A stretch of 16,470 nucleotides of DNA from an uncultured Eubacterium sp. (GCA_910584985.1 CAJUDJ010000034.1:1-16470), one strand, 5' to 3'; positions 1 to 6,107 are shown, counted from the first letter of the stretch. Program-made: numbers and translations. The notes: a model not told the origin generated them from the sequence alone.

Positions 1-237
1 CACCTTGTAATCAGATCCCATATGCCTTTTGATAGAGCTGATGGTTTTATCCGGGTTTGTGATTGCCTGGCGCTTTGCCACATTGCCCACCATTCTTTCT
101 CCGTCTTTGCTGAAAGCCACTACGGACGGAGTGGTTCTTGCACCCTCTGCGTTTGCGATAACAACGGGTTCTCCGCCTTCGATAACGCTTACACAGCTGT
201 TTGTTGTTCCTAAATCAATACCTATAATTTTTGCCAT
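1..237 (-). CDS. dnaK: DnaK (Hsp70) chaperone, N-terminal fragment
   Basis: Only the first 79 codons are present; the frame is open to the window edge, so the gene continues outside. The protein begins MAKIIGIDLGTTNSCVSV, the phosphate-1 loop of the Hsp70 ATPase domain (IGIDLGTTNS), followed by EGARTTPSVVAF and VGNVAKRQA, all hallmarks of DnaK. DnaK is the ATP-driven cytoplasmic chaperone that works with GrpE and DnaJ. The ATG start at 237-235 has a full AGGAGG Shine-Dalgarno (revcomp of 247-252). It is the third gene of the hrcA-grpE-dnaK operon, 18 bases after the grpE stop, and should be induced by heat through the CIRCE element upstream of hrcA. Identification is firm; only the C-terminal part is unseen. 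Confidence 0.97.
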   Translation of the reverse strand, partial: MAKIIGIDLGTTNSCVSVIEGGEPVVIANAEGARTTPSVVAFSKDGERMVGNVAKRQAITNPDKTISSIKRHMGSDYKV

Positions 238-255
238 AATAAATTTCCTCCTGTA

Positions 256-774
256 TTAGTTTGCTGATTTGACCATAGCCGGTCTGATTATTTTATCGTT
301 TATTTTGTATCCTTTCTGGAATACATCAACGATTTCGCCGTTTTTATAATTTTCATCCTCAATATGCATAACTGCGTTATGAAGATTTGGGTTGAATTCA
401 TCACCCGGAGTGCCGAAAATCTCAACACCTATTTTGTTCAGAATTGCAATAAGGCTGTCAAATGTCATTTCAACGCCTTTTTTCAGCCCGTCAAAATCCT
501 CTTTATCGTTTGCAAGGGCTCTTTCAAGATTGTCAATTACAGGCAGCAGCTCCTTGATGGTTTCGGATTTTGCAAAAACAAAGGTGTCCTGTTTTTCTTT
601 TTCACTGCGTTTTCTGAAATTTGCATATTCTGCAGTAATTCTGAGCAGCTGTTCCTTTGTATCTGCAAGCTCCTTTTCACAAGTGCTTTCTTCTGCCGTT
701 TCCTTTTCCGAATCAGCCTGAATTTCTGCGGCTTCCTCGGCTTCAATGTTTTTCTCTTTTTCCTTTTTACTCAA
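256..774 (-). CDS. grpE: GrpE nucleotide exchange factor for DnaK
   Basis: 172 aa, a normal length for GrpE. Residues 1-40 are a highly charged, Glu/Lys-rich tail. From about residue 41 comes the long coiled-coil helix (TAEYANFRKRSEKEK at 47-61) and the helical pair (LLPVIDNLERAL). The C-terminal beta domain has VGVEIFGTPGDEFNPNLHNAV and the end IRPAMVKS. GrpE is a homodimer that speeds ADP release from DnaK and acts as a thermosensor. The start is a TTG (774-772) that overlaps the hrcA stop by 8 bp. A GGGAGG sequence (revcomp of 783-788) eight bases upstream supports it and suggests translational coupling to hrcA. Its neighbours hrcA and dnaK confirm the operon. Confidence 0.96.
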   Translation of the reverse strand: MSKKEKEKNIEAEEAAEIQADSEKETAEESTCEKELADTKEQLLRITAEYANFRKRSEKEKQDTFVFAKSETIKELLPVIDNLERALANDKEDFDGLKKGVEMTFDSLIAILNKIGVEIFGTPGDEFNPNLHNAVMHIEDENYKNGEIVDVFQKGYKINDKIIRPAMVKSAN

Positions 775-1804
775 ATGTAACGCCTCCCTTTTGGAGAAAT
801 TCCTTTACGGTTTTCATTATATATTCAACTCTGGGAAGAATAGAGGAATAATCTATTCTTGTTGAGCCTATAATGCCTAAAACTGCCGTCTGGCTGTTAT
901 TGTAACTGAACTTTGATAATACGGTGGATGTGTTTTTTAGCTCGTAATGATAATTCTCATCGCCAATGAAAAGTGCCGTTTCCTGCCCGTGTTTTGCATA
1001 TTCTTCTATGAATTTTTTCAGCTGGCTTTTGTCTGCAAGAAAGGATAAAAGCCTGTAAACTCCGTTTCCGAGCTCTGCATGGGAAAGAAGATTGGTTTCA
1101 CCCTCAAGCAGCAGAGTGCTTTCGGATGCCTCCCTGCAAAGTGCACACAGGCTGGTTAAAACAGGCAACATATCAAAAGCTTTTTCTCCAAGAACAGGAA
1201 CTGTGCTTTGCATAAGACCCAGATTAACCTCTGTCAGCGGTGTGCCTGTAAAAAATTCCGCTACAATATAATAGAAAAGCGACTTGAAATTGTGATCAAC
1301 CGGGCAGTTTATTCTGCAAACGGAGGATTTGATTTTTCCGCCCACCGTAAGCATAACCAGCATTGCTTTTCCGTTTCCTGCCGGAATTAATTCCACGCCC
1401 TGCACGCTGTCCAGTTCATCCTTAACCGTGTTGCAGAAAGCTGCACATTTTGTTAAGTCTGCAAGAAGCACTGCGGCGTCATGCAAAAGCCTTTCCGGAT
1501 CGCTTGCGTTTACGGAAAGATTGGATGTAATGAAATTCCTTTCATGCTCACGCAGCGGTTCCGTGTTTAAAAGATGATTTACATAATAGCGGTAGGAAGC
1601 CTTGCTGGGTATCCTTCCGCCGCTTGTGTGCATCTGTTCCAAAAAACCAAGTTCTGAAAGATAAGCCATTTCATTTCTTATTGTTGCGCTGGAAATCCGA
1701 TAGGGGAGCAGTGCGGCAAGTGTTTTTGAACCAATCGGTTCGCCGGTTTTTATATAGCTGTCTATTATAATGCTTAATATTGCAGCCTGCCGTTCACCTA
1801 TCAA
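767..1804 (-). CDS. hrcA: HrcA heat-inducible transcription repressor
   Basis: About 345 aa, typical for HrcA. The N-terminal winged helix-turn-helix is clear (ERQAAILSIIIDSYIKTGEPIGSKTL, then SSATIRNEMAYLSELGFLEQMHTSGGRIPS), followed by the GAF-like dimerisation domain and the terminal LPRVEYIMKTVKEFL segment. HrcA binds CIRCE and represses chaperone operons; GroEL usually keeps it active. I prefer the TTG start at 1804-1802, since AAGGTGG (revcomp of 1813-1819) lies eight bases before it. A GTG at 1816 would add four residues (MVFF) but has no room for a ribosome site. The N-terminal ERQ motif close to the start agrees with other HrcA proteins. It is first in the operon with grpE and dnaK and is itself preceded by CIRCE, so it is autoregulated. 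Confidence 0.96.
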   Translation of the reverse strand: MIGERQAAILSIIIDSYIKTGEPIGSKTLAALLPYRISSATIRNEMAYLSELGFLEQMHTSGGRIPSKASYRYYVNHLLNTEPLREHERNFITSNLSVNASDPERLLHDAAVLLADLTKCAAFCNTVKDELDSVQGVELIPAGNGKAMLVMLTVGGKIKSSVCRINCPVDHNFKSLFYYIVAEFFTGTPLTEVNLGLMQSTVPVLGEKAFDMLPVLTSLCALCREASESTLLLEGETNLLSHAELGNGVYRLLSFLADKSQLKKFIEEYAKHGQETALFIGDENYHYELKNTSTVLSKFSYNNSQTAVLGIIGSTRIDYSSILPRVEYIMKTVKEFLQKGGVTFE

Positions 1805-1826
1805 GAAAAACACCACCTTCAGCGAA

Positions 1827-1853
1827 TTAGCACTCTTGCCTTTCGAGTGCTAA
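1827..1853 (-). promoter_or_regulatory. CIRCE operator (HrcA binding site)
   Basis: Perfect inverted repeat TTAGCACTC-N9-GAGTGCTAA, the consensus CIRCE element. It lies between the -10 region and the hrcA start, so HrcA bound here would block initiation and early elongation of hrcA-grpE-dnaK. The exact match and its position before hrcA make this assignment very safe. Confidence 0.98.
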
Positions 1854-1863
1854 CACTATAATT

Positions 1864-1892
1864 ATATTATATCCAATATTTTCATTTGTCAA
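1864..1892 (-). promoter_or_regulatory. Sigma-A promoter of the hrcA operon
   Basis: On the minus strand a consensus -35 TTGACA (1892-1887) is followed by an overlapping TATAATAT (1871-1864). The TATAAT hexamer gives a short 15-bp spacer, while TAATAT gives 17 bp. Initiation would fall at the outer edge of CIRCE, as expected for HrcA repression. Confidence 0.8.
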
Positions 1893-1944
1893 CACTTTTT
1901 TTATAAATAATTTATGAACATTAGCAATCTTCCTGTGCAAGTGC

Positions 1945-2002
1945 AAAAAAAACGGAAGAGTACTAAGCTGCGTTACCGCACTTCAGCTTAACTCTTCCGT
2001 TT
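1945..2002 (-). terminator. Rho-independent terminator of the CHAP gene
   Basis: A long inverted repeat: AAACGGAAGAGT (1950-1961), a two-base bulge, TAAGCTG (1964-1970), a 13-nt loop, then CAGCTTA and ACTCTTCCGTTT (1984-2002). On the minus strand the stem is followed by a run of eight T (complement of 1945-1952). It ends transcription of the CHAP gene before the hrcA promoter. Confidence 0.9.
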
Positions 2003-2030
2003 CCTGTAATATAATGTATTAAAATAATAA

Positions 2031-2690
2031 TTATATAATTGCGTTGGTTATCATATGGCTGTTCATAAGCAAAGGTTGTGTAATCTCTGCTGCCAGCCCG
2101 TTTTCATCAAAGGGTGAAATTCTTACAATTTCAAATTCAGATGTTTCGGAGGTGTATCTGTATTCAACAGGCTCTTCCTCTGCCTCAAAAACAGAATCCG
2201 AGGCATAAATATAGCCATAAAAGGTCTGGCGGAATTTTGTTTTCGGGTTTGAATAGGTGGTTGTATCAAAATATCTTCTGCCCCAGTGAGATTGTGATAT
2301 TGTAACCGTGTTTCCGTTTATTTCTTCCACAACGGCAACATGACCGCTCCAGCAGGCAATAGCACCAAGCTTTGGCTCCTGACCGTATTCATAATACTGA
2401 TTCCGTTTATTCGAAAACCACCAGCTGCCTGCATTGCCTGAACTGATTTTCGGCGCTTCGTCCGTGATTTCATAAATCCTGCCGTAAGCATAGGCTGTGC
2501 AGTTCGGCATACCGTATCCAGACTGCGAATACGCATTAAGGCTTCTGTTATAATACGGATTGCTGCGGGAAGGCGAAGAAAGTCTTGGTTCAAATAAACT
2601 GTCTTCTGCTAAAGCTGCAGACGGAAATATGGTTAATGCCATTATAAACGCTGCTGTCGCAAGCAGAACAGATTTCATAATTTTTTTCAT
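2031..2690 (-). CDS. Secreted CHAP-domain hydrolase (probable peptidoglycan amidase/endopeptidase)
   Basis: 219 aa from the ATG at 2690. The start is chosen because AAGGGGGAG lies just upstream and the protein then opens with a typical signal peptide: MKKIMK, a hydrophobic stretch 7-22, and an ALA cleavage site near residue 28. The mature part holds a CHAP domain: the nucleophile Cys64 in PNCTAYAYGR, a W-rich segment (SWWF, 89-92), and His117 in WSGHVAVVEE. CHAP enzymes cut peptidoglycan amide bonds during growth, division or lysis. After the domain is an acidic tail of about 50 residues with no recognised wall-binding repeats. The gene stands alone with its own terminator. Two WalR-like boxes upstream suggest control by the cell-wall WalRK system. 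The CHAP assignment is good; the bond cleaved is unknown. Confidence 0.85.
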   Translation of the reverse strand: MKKIMKSVLLATAAFIMALTIFPSAALAEDSLFEPRLSSPSRSNPYYNRSLNAYSQSGYGMPNCTAYAYGRIYEITDEAPKISSGNAGSWWFSNKRNQYYEYGQEPKLGAIACWSGHVAVVEEINGNTVTISQSHWGRRYFDTTTYSNPKTKFRQTFYGYIYASDSVFEAEEEPVEYRYTSETSEFEIVRISPFDENGLAAEITQPLLMNSHMITNAII

Positions 2691-2747
2691 GATTACTCCC
2701 CCTTGAATGGATTGGCTGTGTGCCGTTCTCTTTGGGTCGACAGTAAT

Positions 2748-2764
2748 TGTAACATGTTTGTAAT
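2748..2764 (+). promoter_or_regulatory. WalR-like box 1
   Basis: TGTAAC-N5-TGTAAT reads on the plus strand. This fits exactly the direct repeat TGTWAH-N5-TGTWAH bound by WalR (YycF), the response regulator for cell-wall hydrolase genes in Bacillus and Staphylococcus. It lies 58 bases before the CHAP gene start. Function is inferred from the motif and the neighbouring gene. Confidence 0.6.
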
Positions 2765-2797
2765 AATTTAATCTATGTGAAATATAGATAAGCATTT

Positions 2798-2814
2798 TGT
2801 AACTTTTTTGTAAT
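2798..2814 (+). promoter_or_regulatory. WalR-like box 2
   Basis: TGTAAC-N5-TGTAAT again, with a TTTTT spacer. It is exactly 50 bp from box 1 (start to start), close to five helical turns, so both would lie on the same DNA face. No strong -35 hexamer is visible for the CHAP gene nearby, which would suit an activator-dependent promoter. Confidence 0.6.
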
Positions 2815-3079
2815 AAATAAGCATAATGAACAAAAATGAAGGGTTTTGCTTGACAAAAACACTTACAAATTTTGAAATGTGTAACATTATTATTCATCTT
2901 GTTTATAAAAATATTATTTTTTCTTTATTTTTTCTTTAGGAAATGCCGAAAAGTTACTCTGCAAAACCGAATGTATACAAATAATTATTGTTTTTTTCAA
3001 AATTTTTCTTTTTCCAGTTAAAAATATTAGAAAGCGATATGGAAAGAATAATAATGAAATAAAAGAAAGGAATGATGAT
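2815..3079. other. AT-rich intergenic region without clear genes
   Basis: Between the WalR-like boxes and the small gene at 3080 the DNA is very AT-rich, with repeated T tracts (about 2918-2939 and 2990-3016) that may bend the helix. A lone TGTAAC half-site occurs at 2880-2885. A TTGACA at 2850-2855 has only a weak -10 (TGAAAT, 2873-2878) on the plus strand. I see no convincing gene or RNA here. Confidence 0.4.
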
Positions 3080-3238
3080 ATGCCGGATTTATTTAATTTA
3101 ACGCCTGAAATGAACAGTTATTTTAATGCTCTTCCGAAAAGTCTTCAGGAAACCATAATACAAAGCGGAGCAAAAATTAACAGTTTAACAGATTTAAAAC
3201 AGGTGGCAAAGGAGTTTTCGGGCAATGAAATATCCTGA
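3080..3238 (+). CDS. Small protein of unknown function (52 aa)
   Basis: A 52-codon gene starting ATG at 3080-3082 and ending TGA at 3236-3238. The GAAAGG ribosome site (3065-3070) sits nine bases upstream; nearby ATGs at 3072 and 3075 run into an early stop in another frame. The protein begins MPDLFNLTPEMNSYFNALPK and continues with SLQETIIQSGAKINSL and DLKQVAKEF. It is soluble, probably all-helical, with no signal peptide. The layout LPxxLQExIxQSG resembles short clostridial proteins I have seen without an assigned role, so I give no function. It overlaps the next gene by 14 bp, so the two are probably co-translated. Confidence 0.65.
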   Translation: MPDLFNLTPEMNSYFNALPKSLQETIIQSGAKINSLTDLKQVAKEFSGNEIS

Positions 3239-3437
3239 AAAGGACAAGGCGGTTTCTTTTCCTGACGGGAATTATAAAAAGAAATATCACCTGAATGCAG
3301 CATTAACAAACAAATACTGTGTCAGTGTAAGCAATCCGACAATTCAGCCGGATGCAAGAACAGAAATGGGTGTGCCGATTCCAAGCCTTGAAAATGTTGA
3401 ATATTCAAAGGAATATCAGGAGGAAAACAAATTGTAA
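3225..3437 (+). CDS. Small protein of unknown function (70 aa; faint DUF3787-like C-terminus)
   Basis: 70 aa, starting at ATG 3225 with AAAGGAG (3208-3214) ten bases upstream, inside the end of the preceding small gene. The N-terminal half is Lys/Tyr-rich (KDKAVSFPDGNYKKKYHLNA). The end reads GVPIPSLENVEYSKEYQEEN, which recalls the IPS-x-x-x-V-x-x-(A/S)KE-x-x-x-EN pattern at the C-terminus of DUF3787 proteins. This is a weak resemblance from memory, not a domain assignment. There are no membrane segments and one Cys. The gene is followed by a strong bidirectional terminator, so it ends a two-gene unit. Function unknown. Confidence 0.65.
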   Translation: MKYPEKDKAVSFPDGNYKKKYHLNAALTNKYCVSVSNPTIQPDARTEMGVPIPSLENVEYSKEYQEENKL

Positions 3438-3438
3438 A

Positions 3439-3473
3439 AAAAGAACTGTAATGCAGCACATTACAGTTCTTTT
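3439..3473. terminator. Bidirectional rho-independent terminator
   Basis: Perfect 15-bp inverted repeat AAAAGAACTGTAATG (3439-3453) and CATTACAGTTCTTTT (3459-3473) around a 5-nt loop. On the minus strand the stem is followed by seven T; on the plus strand by TTTTACTATAT. It sits between convergent genes: the small gene ending at 3437 and the permease ending at 3487. Confidence 0.9.
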
Positions 3474-3486
3474 ACTATATATAATA

Positions 3487-4326
3487 TTACATATGATATA
3501 TCAAATCATCATTCTTTTTATTGAAAATAAATAAACCTATCAGAAGAGAGGCAAGCGCCCATGCAAGTGAATATAGAATCATATTAATATCCATCGGCTT
3601 GCAGTCCACCACACATTGCCTGAACAGTGTGATGATATGGGTAAGCGGATTTATGCGGATTAAGGCCTGCGTCCATTCGGATTTTATTGTGGAAGCGTCA
3701 TAAATTATCGGCACCATATAAAACAGAAGTGTGCACAGAACATCCCATATATACTGAATATCTCTGAAATACACCTGAAGCACAGCAAGGATAAAGCCTA
3801 CGCCCACAACTAAAATCAAAAGAATGCAGATTGGCACAAACACCAGCAGCATATGCCAGTTCAGAGGCATTGTCCCGCCGTTTGATATATTTGTCAGCTT
3901 AAAAAAGATCCACACACAGATAAAGCACAGAAAAGAAAGCCCAAGCGTAACAAATGTTGAAAGGATTGCCGAAACAGGATACATATATTTCGGAACATAT
4001 ACCTTTTTTATAATCGGTGCGTTTACCCTGAACGAGTTAAGCGCAGCTTTTGTGCCTGTTGTGAAAAATTCAAACAGCAGCCTGCCCGAGAAAAGGAAGA
4101 TTGGATAGCAGATAATGCCGTCTCCTTTTCTGCCGAAGATACTTGTGAATACAACGGAAAGTACAATCATATTCAGAAGCGGCTGCACAAAGCTCCATAA
4201 AATTCCGAGAAAGGAATCTCTGTATTTCAGTTTTATATTTTTTCGTGTTAATTCTATAAGAAGTGATCTGTATTTTTTAAAGGTAAAAAAAAATCCGGAA
4301 TCACTGTTATTTTCAGTTTTTTTCAT
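3487..4326 (-). CDS. ABC-2 type transporter permease (polysaccharide/teichoic acid export family)
   Basis: 279 aa with about six hydrophobic spans. The N-terminal signature ELTRKNIKLKYRDSFLG, then WSFVQPLLNMIVLSVVF (residues 44-60), is characteristic of the Wzm/RfbD/TagG family, which exports O-antigen, capsule or teichoic acid chains with an ATPase partner (Wzt/TagH). Other family segments are YVPKYMYPVSA, YFRDIQYIWDV and the NPLTHIITLFR loop near the end. The start at 4326 has AGAGG six bases upstream. No ATP-binding subunit lies next to it: a terminator follows directly, and aroK is behind it with a separate promoter between. The ATPase must be elsewhere, if it exists. The substrate cannot be told from sequence. 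Confidence 0.85.
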   Translation of the reverse strand: MKKTENNSDSGFFFTFKKYRSLLIELTRKNIKLKYRDSFLGILWSFVQPLLNMIVLSVVFTSIFGRKGDGIICYPIFLFSGRLLFEFFTTGTKAALNSFRVNAPIIKKVYVPKYMYPVSAILSTFVTLGLSFLCFICVWIFFKLTNISNGGTMPLNWHMLLVFVPICILLILVVGVGFILAVLQVYFRDIQYIWDVLCTLLFYMVPIIYDASTIKSEWTQALIRINPLTHIITLFRQCVVDCKPMDINMILYSLAWALASLLIGLFIFNKKNDDLIYHM

Positions 4327-4359
4327 TTTAAACCTCTGTTACATCAAAAAATCCTGTTC

Positions 4360-4388
4360 ATTATAGCATATCGGGAATATAAGTGCAA
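4360..4388 (-). promoter_or_regulatory. Promoter of the ABC permease gene
   Basis: Minus strand: -35 TTGCAC (4388-4383), exact 17-bp spacer, -10 TATAAT (4365-4360). Initiation is expected about 25-30 bases before the ATG at 4326. It shows that the permease is transcribed apart from aroEK. Confidence 0.75.
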
Positions 4389-4398
4389 TATTGTATAG

Positions 4399-4414
4399 TT
4401 TACAGTTTTGTAAA
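4399..4414. promoter_or_regulatory. Palindrome before the permease promoter (possible operator)
   Basis: TTTACA-N4-TGTAAA, a perfect 6-4-6 dyad between the aroK stop (4419) and the permease -35. The stem is AT-only at its base and not followed by a T run, so it is a poor terminator. It may be a regulator site; no family is assigned. Confidence 0.35.
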
Positions 4415-4418
4415 CATT

Positions 4419-4910
4419 TCATCTGAACAGGGCGGCAATGTTTAATGCAGTTTTTCTGGCAGATTCATCCCCGTTTACAATGAAATCTGCTGCTTTCAGA
4501 TATTTTTCTCTTCTTTCCTCAAAAAGCTTTTCTGCATTTTCACGGTTTTTGAAAAGCGGCCGTGATGCGCCGTTTCCTACTCTGGCACATATAACATCAA
4601 AGGAAGCATCAAGAAAAACAATTTTAGAACCTTCTTTGATTGCTTTCACATTTCTTTCAAAGGTCATTGCACCGCCGCCTGTTGACACAACAGCATTTTT
4701 CAGCTCTGCCGCTTTTTTGCATATTTCATATTCAAGCTCCCTGAAATGCTCCTCACCTTTTGCGGCAAAAATAGCAGGAATGGATATGCCGGTTTCGGCT
4801 TCAATCATTTCATCCGTATCGGCAAATTTCCTGCCCATAATTTTGGCAAGTTCTTTGCCCACAACTGTTTTTCCTGCACCCATAAATCCGCAAAGAACAA
4901 TGTTCATCAC
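4419..4910 (-). CDS. aroK: Shikimate kinase
   Basis: 163 aa, normal for AroK. It transfers the ATP gamma-phosphate to the 3-OH of shikimate, the fifth step of chorismate synthesis in the cytoplasm. Visible: Walker A GFMGAGKT (8-15), the shikimate-binding Asp pair in FADTDE (31, 33), FRELE with Arg57, the GGG motif (78-80), and the LID Arg117 in SRPLF. The ORF starts at GTG 4910, with AAGGAG eight bases before it; an ATG two bases later in the TGATG overlap (4907) is nearly as good, so the first residue is uncertain. The gene overlaps the aroE stop and is translationally coupled to it. No aroA, aroB or aroC is nearby. Confidence 0.95.
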   Translation of the reverse strand: MMNIVLCGFMGAGKTVVGKELAKIMGRKFADTDEMIEAETGISIPAIFAAKGEEHFRELEYEICKKAAELKNAVVSTGGGAMTFERNVKAIKEGSKIVFLDASFDVICARVGNGASRPLFKNRENAEKLFEERREKYLKAADFIVNGDESARKTALNIAALFR

Positions 4911-5731
4911 TTTTCAAGCTCCTTTTTTGTTTTGTCAATCACCTTTCGTATATCTTCTTCGGTAAATGTAACGCCGTTCCAGATTTCCTCTGCCACAGCG
5001 GCCTGCCACACAAGCATGGAAAGCCCGTTTGAATATTTCAGCCCGGCCTCTTTTGCATATTTTATAAACAGCGTTTCTGTCGGATTGTAAACCGCATCAA
5101 AAACAGCATCAGCCTTTTTAATAATTTCCTCAGGAAGGATGCAGGTGTCTGTTTTCGGAAACATACCCACCGGCGTGCCGTTTATAATCAGACTATAGCT
5201 TTCGCAGACATCTGTTATATTCATAACCTCAATATACTTATCCAGTTTTTCTTTGATTTCGTCTTTCAGGATATTTGCAGCGGGAATATCTGCTTTTCTG
5301 ACAGCAACGGTAAGGCTGCAGCCGGCAAGCACACATTCAAATGCAAACATTCTGGAGACACCGCCTGCGCCGCACAGCAGAACACTGCCGCCAAGCTCTA
5401 TGCCGGCCATTTTAACGGCTCTTATAAATCCATCACAGTCCGTATTAAAGCCCTTTGTTTTTTCGCCGGTAAGCACAGTGTTTACAGCGCCGAAAAGGGC
5501 TGCTTTTTCATCTAATTCATCCAGCTGCTGTATAACGCCGATTTTATGGGGAATAGTTACATTGAAACCGCTTAGGCTCTTCAGCTTTGATATGCTGCCT
5601 GCAAGCTTTTCAGGCGGAATCTCATAAAGACTGTATTCACCGTCAATCCCGCTTATTTTAAATAATTCCCTGTGAATAAAGGGCGACATGGAGTGCCCGA
5701 GAGGAAAACCTGTAAGTCCGAACAATTTCAT
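4907..5731 (-). CDS. aroE: Shikimate dehydrogenase
   Basis: About 274 aa, typical length. AroE reduces 3-dehydroshikimate to shikimate with NADPH. Visible, numbering from the ATG at 5731: substrate-binding SxS in GHSMSP (Ser14, Ser16), FNVTIPHK with the catalytic Lys63, VNT (83-85), GFNTD with Asp98, the GAGG dinucleotide loop (121-124), NGTPVGM, VYNPTET, and MLVWQAA near the end. The upstream ATG at 5737 is in frame, but the AGGTGA site leaves no spacing for it, so the second ATG is favoured. It forms an operon with aroK and is divergent from acpP; the shared region has a 17-bp palindrome that may control it. Confidence 0.95.
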   Translation of the reverse strand: MKLFGLTGFPLGHSMSPFIHRELFKISGIDGEYSLYEIPPEKLAGSISKLKSLSGFNVTIPHKIGVIQQLDELDEKAALFGAVNTVLTGEKTKGFNTDCDGFIRAVKMAGIELGGSVLLCGAGGVSRMFAFECVLAGCSLTVAVRKADIPAANILKDEIKEKLDKYIEVMNITDVCESYSLIINGTPVGMFPKTDTCILPEEIIKKADAVFDAVYNPTETLFIKYAKEAGLKYSNGLSMLVWQAAVAEEIWNGVTFTEEDIRKVIDKTKKELEK

Positions 5732-5744
5732 TTGCATTCACCTA

Positions 5745-5773
5745 TTGACAACTTCGCTTAAATTTTATAATAT
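5745..5773 (+). promoter_or_regulatory. Promoter of acpP
   Basis: TTGACA (5745-5750) followed by TATAATAT (5766-5773); TATAAT has a 15-bp spacer and TAATAT 17 bp, the same layout as the hrcA promoter. It lies in the aroE 5' leader. Transcription would start near 5780, just before the palindrome at 5787. Confidence 0.65.
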
Positions 5774-5786
5774 GATAATAACACAA

Positions 5787-5803
5787 TTGTTAATTATTAA
5801 CAA
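5787..5803. promoter_or_regulatory. 17-bp perfect palindrome between aroE and acpP (putative operator)
   Basis: TTGTTAAT-T-ATTAACAA is a perfect 8-1-8 dyad. It lies just downstream of the acpP start point and overlaps a possible aroE -35 (TTAACA on the minus strand, 17 bp from TTATAA). The size and A/T-rich halves suit a MarR-type or similar dimeric repressor; the 8-1-8 plan recalls the FabT site of streptococci, although the half-site differs. Confidence 0.5.
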
Positions 5804-5832
5804 CCATTATTTTTATTTAGGAGAGACCCGTT

Positions 5833-6063
5833 ATGGTATTTGAAAAAATTAAAGAAATTCTTGCTGAGCAGCTTGATATTGAAAATGCAGATTCCATTAC
5901 TATGGACAGCCTGCTTGTTGAGGACCTTGGAGCAGACAGCCTGGATTCCATTGACATTGTAATGAGCGTTGAAGATGAATTTAAGCTTGAAGTTCCGGAT
6001 GAAGTTGTTGAAAATATGAATTCAGTTGCCGACATTGTAAATTATATTGAGAATAATATGTAA
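5833..6063 (+). CDS. acpP: Acyl carrier protein
   Basis: 76 aa, acidic, the usual ACP size. The phosphopantetheine attachment site is Ser36 in LGADSLDSID. The four-helix pattern is complete: FEKIKEILAEQL, then SLDSIDIVMSVEDEF (36-50), then VADIVNYIEN. After modification by AcpS it carries acyl chains as thioesters in fatty acid synthesis. The start has AGGAGAG (5819-5825) seven bases upstream. It is transcribed alone, between its own promoter and the hairpin at 6110, and is not beside fab genes. It could instead serve a specialised pathway, but the DSL context is that of the ordinary fatty acid ACP. Confidence 0.95.
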   Translation: MVFEKIKEILAEQLDIENADSITMDSLLVEDLGADSLDSIDIVMSVEDEFKLEVPDEVVENMNSVADIVNYIENNM

Positions 6064-6078
6064 TGAATTTACATATTA

Positions 6079-6107
6079 TTGACATATGTAACGAAAAATA
6101 TTAAAAT
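6079..6107 (+). promoter_or_regulatory. Probable glpK promoter
   Basis: -35 TTGACA (6079-6084), 17-bp spacer, -10 TAAAAT (6102-6107). It begins 15 bases after the acpP stop. The predicted start near 6113-6115 falls within the left arm of the hairpin at 6110-6133. Confidence 0.65.

Noticed and set aside
364..780. Plus-strand frames opposite grpE (up to 138 codons)
   Set aside because: They are antisense shadows of a recognised chaperone gene, with Phe/Cys-rich composition and no ribosome sites.
2691..2897. N-terminal extension of the CHAP protein to an upstream ATG
   Set aside because: The extension would place 69 residues before a clear signal peptide and cover the WalR-like boxes; the ATG at 2690 has its own strong ribosome site.
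4438..4965. A 175-codon plus-strand frame opposite aroK
   Set aside because: The opposite strand encodes complete shikimate kinase motifs; this frame has low-complexity Ser/Phe/Ala composition and no ribosome site.
6085..6100. Possible CcpA cre site before glpK
   Set aside because: The sequence ATGTAACGAAAAATAT lacks one base of the WTGNAANCG core, so it does not fit the consensus.
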